A stretch of DNA of 47,554 bases from Methylobacterium sp. J-077 (lineage in GTDB: Bacteria; Pseudomonadota; Alphaproteobacteria; Rhizobiales; Beijerinckiaceae): assembly GCF_022829365.1 (NCBI RefSeq), contig NZ_JAKSYJ010000096.1, forward strand, positions 1 to 47,554, in the 5' to 3' direction. The notes under the pieces are model-generated. The model saw only the letters and a list, made by a program, of their open reading frames with translations, had not been told where the DNA came from and searched no databases. The translations under genes and the position numbers were made by a program. Position 1 is the stretch's first letter. Every line of letters starts with the position of its first letter. Below are positions 7,187 to 15,389 of this stretch, in pieces.

Positions 7187-8242
7187 TCAGGCCGCCTTCG
7201 AAAGCGACGCCATGTCGATGACGAAGCGGTACTTCACGTCGCTCTTGAGCATGCGGGCATAGGCGGTCTCAATCTGGTCGATCGGGATCATCTCGATGTC
7301 AGAGGTGATCCCGTGCTCGGCGCAGAAATCGAGCATCTCCTGGGTCTCGGCGATCCCGCCGATCAGGGAGCCGGCGAAGTTGCGCCGCCGCCAGATCACG
7401 CTGAACACCTGCATCGGCAGCGGCTTCTCGGGCGCCCCGACCTGGACCAGCGTGGCGTCACGCTTGAGCAGAGCGAGGTAGGCGTTGATGTCGTGCTCGG
7501 CCGCGACCGTATCGAGGATGAAGTCGAAGCTCTCGCCCAGCGCGGCCATGGCGTCGGCATCCTTCGAGATCACCACCGCGTCGGCCCCGAGGCGCTTGGC
7601 GTCCGCCTCCTTACCCGGCGAGGTCGTGAACAGCGTCACCTGCGCACCCATGGCGTGGGCAAGCTTCAGGCCCATGTGTCCGAGGCCACCGAGCCCGACG
7701 ATCCCCACCTTCTGACCCAGTCCGACCTTCCAGTGGCGCAGCGGCGAGTAGGTGGTGATGCCGGCACACAGCAGGGGGGCGACACCGGCGAGGTCGAGGT
7801 TTTCCGGGATGCGCAGGACGAAGTGGCTGTCGACGACGATGTGACTCGAATAGCCGCCGAAGGTGTGGCCCCCGGTCTGCGGCTCGGGGCCGTTGTAGGT
7901 GCCGGTGAAGCCGGGCTCGCAGTACTGCTCCAGCCCATCGCGACAGCTGGAGCATTCGCGGCAGGACGCGACCATGCAGCCGACACCGGCCAGATCGCCC
8001 GGCTTGAAGCTCGTGACCTCGGCACCGACCCGGGTGACACGACCGACGATCTCGTGACCGGGCACGCACGGGTAGAGCGTGCCGCCCCACTCGTCGCGCA
8101 CCGTGTGAAGGTCCGAGTGGCAGACGCCGCAGTAGACGATCTCGATCTCGATATCGGATACGCCGGGATCACGACGCTCGAAGCTGAACGGCGCGAGCGG
8201 CGCCTCGGCGCTCTGGGCAGCGTAGCCGGTGCACTGGAACAT
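7187..8242 (-). CDS. Zinc-dependent NAD(P)-alcohol dehydrogenase (CAD/YahK type)
   Basis: A medium-chain dehydrogenase/reductase that interconverts aldehydes and alcohols. The catalytic zinc site is Cys38 in YCGVCHSDLH with His63-Glu64 in PGHE; the structural zinc ligands are Cys94, 97, 100 and 108. The nucleotide fold has GLGGLGHMGLKLA, and the following TTSPGK suggests NADP(H). At 351 residues it is the usual length for the cinnamyl-alcohol-dehydrogenase/YahK group. It is the first gene of the operon that continues with modA and mop, 50 bases apart. Why a zinc dehydrogenase sits in a molybdate operon is not obvious; it may replace a molybdenum-dependent aldehyde-oxidising route. Confidence 0.9.
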   Translation of the reverse strand: MFQCTGYAAQSAEAPLAPFSFERRDPGVSDIEIEIVYCGVCHSDLHTVRDEWGGTLYPCVPGHEIVGRVTRVGAEVTSFKPGDLAGVGCMVASCRECSSCRDGLEQYCEPGFTGTYNGPEPQTGGHTFGGYSSHIVVDSHFVLRIPENLDLAGVAPLLCAGITTYSPLRHWKVGLGQKVGIVGLGGLGHMGLKLAHAMGAQVTLFTTSPGKEADAKRLGADAVVISKDADAMAALGESFDFILDTVAAEHDINAYLALLKRDATLVQVGAPEKPLPMQVFSVIWRRRNFAGSLIGGIAETQEMLDFCAEHGITSDIEMIPIDQIETAYARMLKSDVKYRFVIDMASLSKAA

Positions 8243-8322
8243 CGTCTCGACCTCGTTGAAGGAGGACCGCTCAGCCAGGAGCGCATGGAAGAGGGCTCGG
8301 TGAGCCTTCCTCTCAGCAATTG

Positions 8323-8344
8323 GCTATATACGTTTGGATACAGC
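8323..8344. promoter_or_regulatory. Candidate ModE box B, between adh and modE
   Basis: GCTATATAC-GTTT-GGATACAGC, the same 9-4-9 layout as boxes A and C with two changes from the palindrome. It lies in the 184-base divergent gap between the adh operon (-) and modE (+), where it could control both directions and give modE autoregulation. Confidence 0.68.
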
Positions 8345-8426
8345 GGGGGGAAGGGTTCAATCCTGCGCAGCTACGACCGGTGGCGAGGCGCGTTGTGATG
8401 ATGGGTGGAGTGTTCAAGAAGGTCCG

Positions 8427-8795
8427 ATGGCAAGCCTGAGCATCCGTATCGACGTCGGGCCCGGCAACCGTATCGGTCCCGGCAAGGTGCAACTCCTGGA
8501 GATGATCGCCGAACACGGCTCGATATCCGCAGCCGGACGGGCGCTCGGCATGTCCTATCGCCGGGCGTGGATGCTGATCGAGGCCATGAACAGCGGTTTC
8601 GGGCAGCCGGTGGTCGAGGCTCAGATCGGTGGCAAGGCGGGGGGCGGCGCGCGCTTGTCGGCCCTCGGAACCGATCTCGTGGCGCACTACCGCGCGATTG
8701 AGCGTGCCGCCGATCGCGCTGCAGCCCCATTCCTCGACCGGATCGTCGCCTCTGAACGGAACGCGGACGACGAGCCGCCCACGGCCTCCCCCTAG
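8427..8795 (+). CDS. modE: ModE-type molybdenum-responsive regulator, DNA-binding domain only
   Basis: ModE binds DNA when charged with molybdate and usually represses uptake genes. This 122-residue protein is the N-terminal winged-helix domain: IGPGKVQLLEMIAEHGSISAAGRALGMSYRRAW is the signature. It has no C-terminal TOBE/Di-Mop domains, so it cannot sense molybdate by itself in the E. coli way; the neighbouring Mop protein might supply that function (inference). AAGAAGG precedes ATG 8427. It is divergent from the adh-modA-mop operon with a candidate ModE box between. Confidence 0.9.
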   Translation: MASLSIRIDVGPGNRIGPGKVQLLEMIAEHGSISAAGRALGMSYRRAWMLIEAMNSGFGQPVVEAQIGGKAGGGARLSALGTDLVAHYRAIERAADRAAAPFLDRIVASERNADDEPPTASP

Positions 8796-8821
8796 GCAAG
8801 CCGGTTGTTTTTGGACAGAGT

Positions 8822-8843
8822 GCTATATCTGATCGGATATAGC
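8822..8843. promoter_or_regulatory. Candidate ModE box C, upstream of the DUF2325 gene
   Basis: GCTATATCT-GATC-GGATATAGC, 9-4-9, with eight of nine pairs complementary; the best of the three sites. A TTGGAC at 8811 is a possible -35, so the box would cover the -10 region and fit repression. It lies 17 bases upstream of the start codon. Confidence 0.75.
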
Positions 8844-8859
8844 GCCTGCCGAGACGCCG

Positions 8860-10077
8860 ATGCCGCCACACGCCTACCTCGACGGTCCTGCCCTGCGCGC
8901 TCTCACGTCGGCCGGCCACCCACCATTCGTGCCGCCCGCCGTCGACCCGGCTGACAAGCCGCGCGATCGGATCTGGGAGCTTGCCGAGAACCTGCACTGT
9001 TCGATCGTCGGCACCTGTCTGACCAACGCCGAGGCTCGCGCGATCCTGGCCAAACTCGGCCGGCCTGACGCGCGGACGATCAGCGAGCACCGGCTGCACG
9101 GCGAGATCGTCCAGATCGCCGGCCGCAAGGATGGTGGGGCCCGTCTGCTGCAGAAGACCTTAGATCGGCGGCATGAGCGGGAAATCGAGCGCTTCGATGA
9201 GGCTCGCACGGCCGATGCGGTACGAGCCCTGTGGAGGGTTTACCTCGAACGCGGTGAGATCCCTGGCGCCTACTGGGCGGCGATCACCCACCCGGCGACC
9301 GATTGGCCTCTGGTCCAGGACATCTTCGGCGAGGTGCACATGCTCTCGCACCTCGTTGGCCAATCGAACCGAGCCGACATCCGCCGTCTGCGCCAGCTCG
9401 AAGAGGACCTGGACCGGCGCGAGGAGATCATCGCCGCCCGCGACGAGCGCATCATGACGCTTATGCGCGAGCGCGACGAGCTCGGAAGGCGCACCCGGGC
9501 TATCGAAACCGAGCGTCCCATCCCGTCGACAACGTCCATCGAGCCACCGTCCACGCGCGGCCTAGAGGTGCGGCTGGCTCGGGAGACCGCGCATGCGGCC
9601 GCGTTAGAGGAGCGGCTCGCGGTACTGTCTGGCGCAGCCGAACGCCTCAGCGCAGATCTCGCCGCGGAGATAGCTCGCCGGTCAGCCGTGGAAGGGGAAC
9701 TGGCTGCCCTCGAAGCGGCGCTGGATGTACCCAGCACGGATACCCACGATGACCAAGCATCAGGACGGCTCGACGGGCGGATCATCCTCTATGTCGGCGG
9801 TCGGCAGCGTCAGGTGGCCAATCTTCGCCGCTTTGTGGAGGCCAGGGGCGGCAGGCTGCTCAACCACGACGGCGGCATCGAGGACAACCTGTGCCTCCTG
9901 GCGGGGTTGGTTGGCCAAGCAGATCTAGCGGTATTCCCCGTGAGCTGTGTCAGCCACGAGGCGAGCCTTCATCTGAAACGGTACTGCGAAGCTCAGGCCA
10001 AGCCCTTCCACCCGGTGCGGAGCGCCAGCCTGGCGAGCTTTATGCATGTCGTCATGCCGCTGGCGAATTCGCCATAG
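8860..10077 (+). CDS. DUF2325 protein with central coiled coil, putative molybdate-regulon member
   Basis: A cytoplasmic protein of 405 residues. Residues about 30-170 form a helical domain with LHCSIVGTCLTNAEARAILAKL and EVHMLSHLVGQSNRADI. Residues about 170-300 are a charged coiled coil with heptad-like Arg/Glu/Leu. The C-terminal 100 residues are DUF2325: RIILYVGGRQRQVANLR, GGRLLNHDGGIEDNL, and VSCVSHEASLHLKRYC with conserved Cys-x-x-His. The family has no settled function; members are found near nitrogenase and molybdenum genes (general knowledge). The ModE box just upstream points to molybdate control. The start at 8860 has only a weak ribosome site. Confidence 0.85.
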   Translation: MPPHAYLDGPALRALTSAGHPPFVPPAVDPADKPRDRIWELAENLHCSIVGTCLTNAEARAILAKLGRPDARTISEHRLHGEIVQIAGRKDGGARLLQKTLDRRHEREIERFDEARTADAVRALWRVYLERGEIPGAYWAAITHPATDWPLVQDIFGEVHMLSHLVGQSNRADIRRLRQLEEDLDRREEIIAARDERIMTLMRERDELGRRTRAIETERPIPSTTSIEPPSTRGLEVRLARETAHAAALEERLAVLSGAAERLSADLAAEIARRSAVEGELAALEAALDVPSTDTHDDQASGRLDGRIILYVGGRQRQVANLRRFVEARGGRLLNHDGGIEDNLCLLAGLVGQADLAVFPVSCVSHEASLHLKRYCEAQAKPFHPVRSASLASFMHVVMPLANSP

Positions 10078-10195
10078 CCGATCAAGCAGATCGCTCGAAG
10101 GCCATAGGCAAGCCGGAGGAAGCTGCCAGGGCCATTTCCTCGTTGCACAGGGTACATAGGGCTGCTCCCCAACATGCCCGATATGATAGGACCAC

Positions 10196-10342
10196 GTGAC
10201 AGATTGGCTTGACGATCCTGACGACGACGGTCTCTCATCTACCAACAGTGAAAGCTGGATGCGATTGTACATCACAGCGGCACTGATTGGCATGGGGACG
10301 CTCGGCGTGATTGGCGCGATGCTGCATATTTTTCCCGCGTAA
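10196..10342 (+). CDS. Tiny single-pass membrane protein
   Basis: A 48-residue frame from GTG, preceded by ATAGGA about five bases before. It has an acidic N-terminus rich in Asp/Ser (residues 3-20) and one membrane helix (about 24-46, WMRLYITAALIGMGTLGVIG). The composition is that of a real small membrane protein and not of a shadow frame. It has no recognised family. It follows the DUF2325 gene by 118 bases on the same strand. Confidence 0.5.
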   Translation: MTDWLDDPDDDGLSSTNSESWMRLYITAALIGMGTLGVIGAMLHIFPA

Positions 10343-10360
10343 AGCCCATAATCTGCTTTC

Positions 10361-10392
10361 GACCCTTTACAGACCCTCGGAAGGTCCGCTTC
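10361..10392 (+). repeat. Partial copy of dispersed repeat family R
   Basis: GACCCTCGGAAGGTCCGCTTC here matches the 3' half of the repeat at 15815-15890 (GACCCTCAGAAGGTCCGCTTC) except for one base. It stands alone, with no 5' half. The rest of 10393-10593 holds nothing I recognise. Confidence 0.55.
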
Positions 10393-10593
10393 GCGGCAAC
10401 TTCGTGGACAATAACTTACGATTGGGTCGTGGGAATATCTGGCCATCTGCTCATAGACGTAAGATTGGAATGAGCCGAGGTCAGATTGTGCGCAAGGTCT
10501 GGCGAGCCGTGATGATATGGCCGCCCGGCCGATGATCACCGGTTTCAGGTCAGCTTGAACATGATAGTAGGACTGAGCCGCCGTCCGAGATGA

Positions 10594-11019
10594 TCAGTCC
10601 GTCGGGATGAAGCACAGCGTGCCGGCCTGACGCGCTGAGGTCCCGGTATCGTTCGGGTGATTGACGCCATCCGTGACAGGCACTTCCGAGAAGTCGAACG
10701 GGCTCACCCCATCCAGGCAAGCCACGTTCACGGCATATAGAGCGGTGTTGGATCGTCGTTGGTGATGCGTGTAGATTCCGCAGCGGCAACAGAAGAAGTG
10801 CTGGGCCGCCCCGGTATGAAACCGGTAGCTCGTGAGTGCCTTTGCACCCTGCAGGATCTCGATCCCACCCGCCTCCGCCATGGCGACCACGGCGCCGCGC
10901 ATCCGGCAGTACGAGCAATTGCACCGACGGATCGACTTGAAGCCGTCGCTGAGCGTCACCTCGAAATGCACTGCTCCGCAATGGCACCGGCCAGTCCGAA
11001 CATTTGCATCATCCACCAT
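10594..11019 (-). CDS. GFA-family (glutathione-dependent formaldehyde-activating-like) protein
   Basis: The family binds zinc through clustered Cys; the founding member was linked to S-hydroxymethylglutathione formation from formaldehyde, but most homologues have unproven substrates. The protein is 141 residues, the usual length, with GRCHCGAVHFEV (Cys12, Cys14), RRCNCSYCRMRG (Cys33, 35, 38) and FFCCRCGIYTHH as ligand motifs. A strong GGAGGAG lies eight bases before ATG 11019. The gene follows EamA by 74 bases and may be the last member of the MFS-EamA-GFA run. In a methylotroph formaldehyde handling would fit, but that is inference. Confidence 0.9.
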   Translation of the reverse strand: MVDDANVRTGRCHCGAVHFEVTLSDGFKSIRRCNCSYCRMRGAVVAMAEAGGIEILQGAKALTSYRFHTGAAQHFFCCRCGIYTHHQRRSNTALYAVNVACLDGVSPFDFSEVPVTDGVNHPNDTGTSARQAGTLCFIPTD

Positions 11020-11093
11020 GTCGCCCGCTCCTCCTATTCTAGTTGGCCCCCGGCCGCTCCCTCAAAACCGTGCAGTTGCCGTGAGCAATTCGA

Positions 11094-11921
11094 CTAGGCA
11101 GCCAGGCACGCTGCCCCTGCGGCGATTGCGGCGCAGGATGCGAACCGTCGCGCGGTCAGCGTCTCCTTGAGGAACACGCGCCCGATGATGGCTGCGTAGA
11201 CCACGCTGGTCTCACGCAGCGCGGACACCACGCCCATCGCGTCGTACTGCATGGCCCAGATGACGATGCCGTAGGCGAGGAGCGAGACGAGACCGCCCGT
11301 CAGCGCCATCCCGGTCTGCGCCCTGGTGTAGGCCGGTGGTCTTCCCCGCATCAGGAAGTAGATCGGCGGCATCGTGATGCTCCACAGCAGGAACATGCTG
11401 TTCGTATAGGCCACGCTGCTTCCGGCCAGCCGGACGCCGATCCCATCCACGACGGTGTACGCCCCGATCAGAACCCCCGTGGTCAGGGCAGCGGGAAGGA
11501 AGTCGGCTCGGAGCCCCTTGCCCTGGAAGGCGAGCGAGACGATCCCCGCGGACACCAGAGCGATGCCGACGGCGGAGACGATGTCGATGGCCTCGTGTGC
11601 GAAGATCAGCGCGCCGAGAGCGACCAGCATGGGTGAAGATCCGCGTGAGATCGGGTACGTCTGTCCGAGGTCACCGACGCGGTAGGTTCGGACGAGGGAC
11701 AGATTGTAGCCGGTGTGGATGATGGCCGAGGTGATCACGTAGGGCCAACTCGCTGCGTTGGGCCATGGCACGAACACCGCCGCGACTGCGGTCACGCAGG
11801 CGACTGCGATCATCATCAGCGTCATGGACCACAGCCGGTCGCCACCGCCGCGCAGCACAGCGTTCCATCCGGCATGCAGGATCGCGGCGCACATCACGCA
11901 GGCGAGGACGAACGGGCTCAT
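11094..11921 (-). CDS. EamA/DMT-superfamily transporter
   Basis: An inner-membrane protein of 275 residues with about ten hydrophobic helices in two EamA repeats. The first repeat contains LHAGWNAVLRGGGDR and YPISRGSSPMLVALGAL; the second ends with ALRETSVVYAAIIGRVFLKET, the conserved segment of the DMT fold. Members export small metabolites or take up nucleotide sugars; the substrate here is unknown. It starts 43 bases after the MFS stop, so the two are probably co-transcribed. Confidence 0.9.
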   Translation of the reverse strand: MSPFVLACVMCAAILHAGWNAVLRGGGDRLWSMTLMMIAVACVTAVAAVFVPWPNAASWPYVITSAIIHTGYNLSLVRTYRVGDLGQTYPISRGSSPMLVALGALIFAHEAIDIVSAVGIALVSAGIVSLAFQGKGLRADFLPAALTTGVLIGAYTVVDGIGVRLAGSSVAYTNSMFLLWSITMPPIYFLMRGRPPAYTRAQTGMALTGGLVSLLAYGIVIWAMQYDAMGVVSALRETSVVYAAIIGRVFLKETLTARRFASCAAIAAGAACLAA

Positions 11922-11964
11922 GGAAGTGGCTCGGGATTGGTGGCGCGGCGCCGGAGAGCTTCGA

Positions 11965-13206
11965 TCAGCGAGGCAGAGGTTGCTGAGCGGCCGCTCTCTT
12001 AGCGAGGTGCGGTGATAGGGCGAACATGATCGGGACGACGGCTAGTGCGGTCACGGCCCCAGCGACTGCCGCCCAGTTCGGCCCGACGGCGTCCCCGAGT
12101 TGGCCGTAGAGCAGAGGGATCGAGAGCGCGCTGCCGCCCAGGGTGCAGGTGTAGAATACGGCAAACGCCCGCTCGACCCGCCCGCCCGGGGCCAGTTCCG
12201 GCACCGTGCCGTACAGGACCGACGAGGTGCCGTTCAGCATCACGCCGAGCAGCGGCAGCAGGATCAGCGCGGGGGCGAGCGGCAGGGCGATCACGGCCAG
12301 GATCGCCGCCGCGGTCCCGACCTCGGTCAGCAGCACGGTCCGGGTCACGCCGAGGCGCTCCCCGAGCCGGCCGCAGACGGCCTTGCCGAGCGCGCCGCCG
12401 ATGAACACCAGCGAGAGCGCCAGCCCCACGGTGGTCAGCGACGCGCCCTTCTCCTGCAGCAGGAACGGCAGGTAGAGCAGGAAGGCCGGGCGGGCGGCGT
12501 TGTCGAGGGTGCCGATGGCGACGAGCAACCAGAAGCCGGCCCGCCCGCCCCCCGCGTGATGTGGCTGGGCTGTCGACGTGGCTTTGCCCTGCGGCTCTCC
12601 TTGTGAGGTGGGATCTCGCGGAAGCAGTAGGCTCACACCAAGAGCGACCACGACGCCCATTCCGGCGACGACCCACAGAGTCATGCGCCAGCTCAAAAGC
12701 GTCAGCAGCAGGCCGACGAGGGGCGGCAGCGACGCCTTCCCCAGATCGCCTGTGAAGTTATAGGTGCCGAGTGGGCCCCGTGCGCTCCGTCCGTAGGCCC
12801 GGGAGATCACCGCTGATGCTAGTGGATGCTGTGTGCTGCTGCCCGCTCCGCCCAGCGCTAGACCGACACACAGACCGAGCAAGCCGCCCGACGCCCCCGC
12901 AACTGTGTAGCCGACCGCGCTGAGCAAGGTGCCGAGCACCAGCACGAGGCGAGCACCGAGGATCTGCCCGAGATGGCTCGCCGGGATCTGCAGCGCGGCC
13001 ATCGTCCCGCTGTAGAGGGTGCGCAGCAGTCCAAGGGCGACATAGCCAAGTCCGAACTCCTCCTGCAGGACCGGTAGGAGCACGTAGATCAGGTCCGTAT
13101 AACCGTCGTGCAGGGCGTGGTTGATGCCGGTCGCTACCAGGGTCCGTGACGCGTCCTGGGACGGGGCAACAGCCTGAGACGAGGTAAGCTGTGGTGCAAT
13201 CGTCAT
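11965..13206 (-). CDS. MFS transporter, fosmidomycin-resistance (Fsr)-like
   Basis: A 413-residue major-facilitator protein with twelve predicted helices. The opening NHALHDGYTDLIYVLLPVLQ and LRTLYSGTMAALQIP, and GSSTQHPLASAVISRAYG, are the hallmark segments of the Fsr/YajR-like drug-efflux subfamily. The exported compound cannot be read from the sequence. It is first in a minus-strand run with EamA and possibly GFA, and diverges from the DUF47 gene across a 223-base gap. Confidence 0.88.
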   Translation of the reverse strand: MTIAPQLTSSQAVAPSQDASRTLVATGINHALHDGYTDLIYVLLPVLQEEFGLGYVALGLLRTLYSGTMAALQIPASHLGQILGARLVLVLGTLLSAVGYTVAGASGGLLGLCVGLALGGAGSSTQHPLASAVISRAYGRSARGPLGTYNFTGDLGKASLPPLVGLLLTLLSWRMTLWVVAGMGVVVALGVSLLLPRDPTSQGEPQGKATSTAQPHHAGGGRAGFWLLVAIGTLDNAARPAFLLYLPFLLQEKGASLTTVGLALSLVFIGGALGKAVCGRLGERLGVTRTVLLTEVGTAAAILAVIALPLAPALILLPLLGVMLNGTSSVLYGTVPELAPGGRVERAFAVFYTCTLGGSALSIPLLYGQLGDAVGPNWAAVAGAVTALAVVPIMFALSPHLAKRAAAQQPLPR

Positions 13207-13429
13207 CCCGCTTCCTACACCGCTCTCGTCGTACGATGCCGCCCTTTGCCGAAGCCGGCAAACGACTAATGCTGACGCTCGCGTGAGGAAATCTGACCTG
13301 ATGGGTTGGCTGGCCCTAGGTTCACATCAGCTGCGGCTTAGCGACGAACGAGCGCCTTAAACCGTTGTGATATGCAGTCGGGAACGATCGCGGTCGTAGG
13401 ACCGTCATCCCCTAATATCGGGACCTCAC

Positions 13430-14071
13430 ATGCTGGCTTGGTTTCGCGCGCTCATGCCGAAGGAGGACCGGTTCTTCGACCTGTTCGAGCGCCATGCTGC
13501 TACGCTCGTGGACGGCGCGGCTGCGCTCCGGGCGCTGCTCGACGGCACTCAGGAGGTGCCAATAGCCTGCCAGGCGATCGCCGACCACGAGGACGAGGCC
13601 GACACGATCACCCGCGAGGCGCTGCTCGCCGTGCGCCGAACGTTCATAACCCCGTTCGACCGGGGCGACATCCAAGCCCTGGTCGGGTCGTTGGACGACG
13701 CCATCGACCAGATGCTCAAGACCGCCAAGACCGTACAACTGTTCGAGGTCACCGCCTTCGAGCCGTCGATGCGCGAGATGGGCGCGGTGATCCAAGAGGC
13801 GGCGGCCGCCACCGCCGAGGCGCTGCCGAAGCTGCGGGCCCTGGGCGAGAACGCCACGATCCTCAATACCCTGACCGAGCGGGTCATCCAGCTCGAAGGC
13901 CGAGCGGACGATCTGCACAATGCCGGATTGAAGGCGCTGTTCAAGGCGTCCCGGCAGGACCCCATGGCCTTCGTAGTTGGGTCCGAGCTTTACGATCACC
14001 TGGAGAAGGTCATGGACCGGTTCGAGGATGTCGCGAACCAGATCAGCAGCATCGTGGTCGAGCATGTCTGA
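13430..14071 (+). CDS. DUF47/PhoU-like phosphate transport accessory protein
   Basis: A 213-residue all-helical cytoplasmic protein of the TIGR00153 group, often called Pit accessory protein. Conserved features are FRALMPKEDRFFDLFERHA at the start, a metal-binding helix pair containing DHEDEADTITRE, and EGRADDLHNAGLKALF near the end with the Glu/Asp pattern of PhoU domains. It ends nine bases before pit and is very likely co-transcribed and functionally paired with it as a regulator of phosphate transport. Confidence 0.92.
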   Translation: MLAWFRALMPKEDRFFDLFERHAATLVDGAAALRALLDGTQEVPIACQAIADHEDEADTITREALLAVRRTFITPFDRGDIQALVGSLDDAIDQMLKTAKTVQLFEVTAFEPSMREMGAVIQEAAAATAEALPKLRALGENATILNTLTERVIQLEGRADDLHNAGLKALFKASRQDPMAFVVGSELYDHLEKVMDRFEDVANQISSIVVEHV

Positions 14072-14080
14072 GCCGATCAC

Positions 14081-15070
14081 GTGACCCTCCTGATCGTCCT
14101 CATCGGCGTCGCCCTGGTCTTTGACTTCCTGAACGGCCTGCATGACGCGGCCAATTCGATCGCCACCATCGTGTCGACCCGGGTGCTCGCACCCCGCTAC
14201 GCCGTCATCTGGGCGGCGTTCTTCAACTTCGTGGCGTTCCTGATCTTCGGCTTGCACGTCGCCGGCACGGTCGGGTCCGGCATCATCGACGTCACCACGG
14301 TAACCGACCGGGTGATCCTGGGTGCGCTCGGCGGCGCGATCAGCTGGAACCTGATCACTTGGTACGCCGGCATTCCGTCGTCGAGTTCGCACGCGCTGAT
14401 CGGCGGCCTGCTCGGGGCCGGCATCGCCAAGGCCGGATTGGGCGCGATCGTCTGGCCGGGCGTGATCGCTACAAGCGCCGCCATTGTGCTCTCGCCCGCC
14501 CTCGGCTTCGGTCTCGGGTTGCTGCTGATGCTGGCCGTGTCGTGGATCTTCGTGCGCTCGACACCCCACGCCGTGGACCGGTTGTTCCGCGGGATGCAGT
14601 TCGTCTCGGCCTCGCTCTACTCGCTCGGCCACGGCGGCAACGACGCGCAGAAGACCATGGGCATCATCGCGGTGCTGCTCTACGCCCACGGGGAGGGCGA
14701 CGGCGCGTTCCACGTCCCGCTCTGGGTGGTCTTGTCCTGCCAGACTGCCATGGCGCTGGGCACGCTGCTCGGGGGCTGGCGCATCGTCCACACGATGGGC
14801 TCGAAGATCACCCGGCTATCGCCCATGCAAGGCTTCTGCGCCGAGACTGGCGGGGCCTTGACCTTGTTCGCCGCCACCGCCTTCGGGATCCCGGTCTCGA
14901 CCACCCACACGATCACCGGGGCGATCATCGGTGTCGGCGCGGCGCGGCGGGTCTCGGCCGTGCGCTGGAACATCGCCCAGGGGATCGTGGTCGCCTGGGT
15001 GATCACCATGCCGGCCGCGGCGCTGGTGGCGGCGCTGCTCTACGGCATCTCGGGCTTCGTGCTTCCATGA
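14081..15070 (+). CDS. pit: Low-affinity inorganic phosphate transporter Pit
   Basis: A PiT-family symporter of metal-phosphate in the inner membrane. The two signature repeats are present: FDFLNGLHDAANSIATIVSTRVL near the N-terminus and YSLGHGGNDAQKTMGIIAVLL in the second half, both with the GxNDA-type core. The length of 329 residues is normal for the short PitA class, with about ten helices. It starts with GTG nine bases after the DUF47 stop. A later TTHTITGAIIGVGAAR segment is also conserved. Confidence 0.94.
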   Translation: MTLLIVLIGVALVFDFLNGLHDAANSIATIVSTRVLAPRYAVIWAAFFNFVAFLIFGLHVAGTVGSGIIDVTTVTDRVILGALGGAISWNLITWYAGIPSSSSHALIGGLLGAGIAKAGLGAIVWPGVIATSAAIVLSPALGFGLGLLLMLAVSWIFVRSTPHAVDRLFRGMQFVSASLYSLGHGGNDAQKTMGIIAVLLYAHGEGDGAFHVPLWVVLSCQTAMALGTLLGGWRIVHTMGSKITRLSPMQGFCAETGGALTLFAATAFGIPVSTTHTITGAIIGVGAARRVSAVRWNIAQGIVVAWVITMPAAALVAALLYGISGFVLP

Positions 15071-15128
15071 AGCATCACTTCGCGCCGTCTAGGCTGAGCA
15101 CGTCAGTCGGGAGCAAAGGCGGGGCGCT

Positions 15129-15347
15129 CTAGATCAGACATATCTCACCCAATTTTAGATCGAGGCGTCGTGCGAGGTCACGCCCTAGGGAGCCCACCAC
15201 CTCCACGCGCACGTCATCCGCCGCCAACGCGTACACCTGCGCCATCGCCACCGCAGCCGAAGGGGCCAGGATGGCGTAGACGCGGACGCCTTCGCGCCTC
15301 TGATGCACGGCGATCAGATAGGCCGTATGCTTAACCCGCTTCGTCAC
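15129..15347 (-). CDS. Small hypothetical protein (72 aa)
   Basis: A short soluble protein with the alternation AYLIAVHQRREGVRVYAILAP and then an Ala-rich helix, resembling a mixed alpha/beta domain. GTG start at 15347 with GAGG about nine bases before. It is 42 bases after the PepSY-like gene and likely co-transcribed. No family recognised. Confidence 0.6.
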   Translation of the reverse strand: MTKRVKHTAYLIAVHQRREGVRVYAILAPSAAVAMAQVYALAADDVRVEVVGSLGRDLARRLDLKLGEICLI

Positions 15348-15389
15348 CGGCCTACCTCGATCCCAAGCCGGTCGGCGTCAGCCGCCGCG

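Noticed and set aside
6249..8398. Two plus-strand frames of 305 and 411 codons opposite modA and adh
   Set aside because: Shadow frames of two well-supported minus-strand genes; no family motif.
13207..13429. Possible riboswitch or structured leader before the DUF47 gene
   Set aside because: No recognisable aptamer pattern or terminator; ordinary divergent promoter space.
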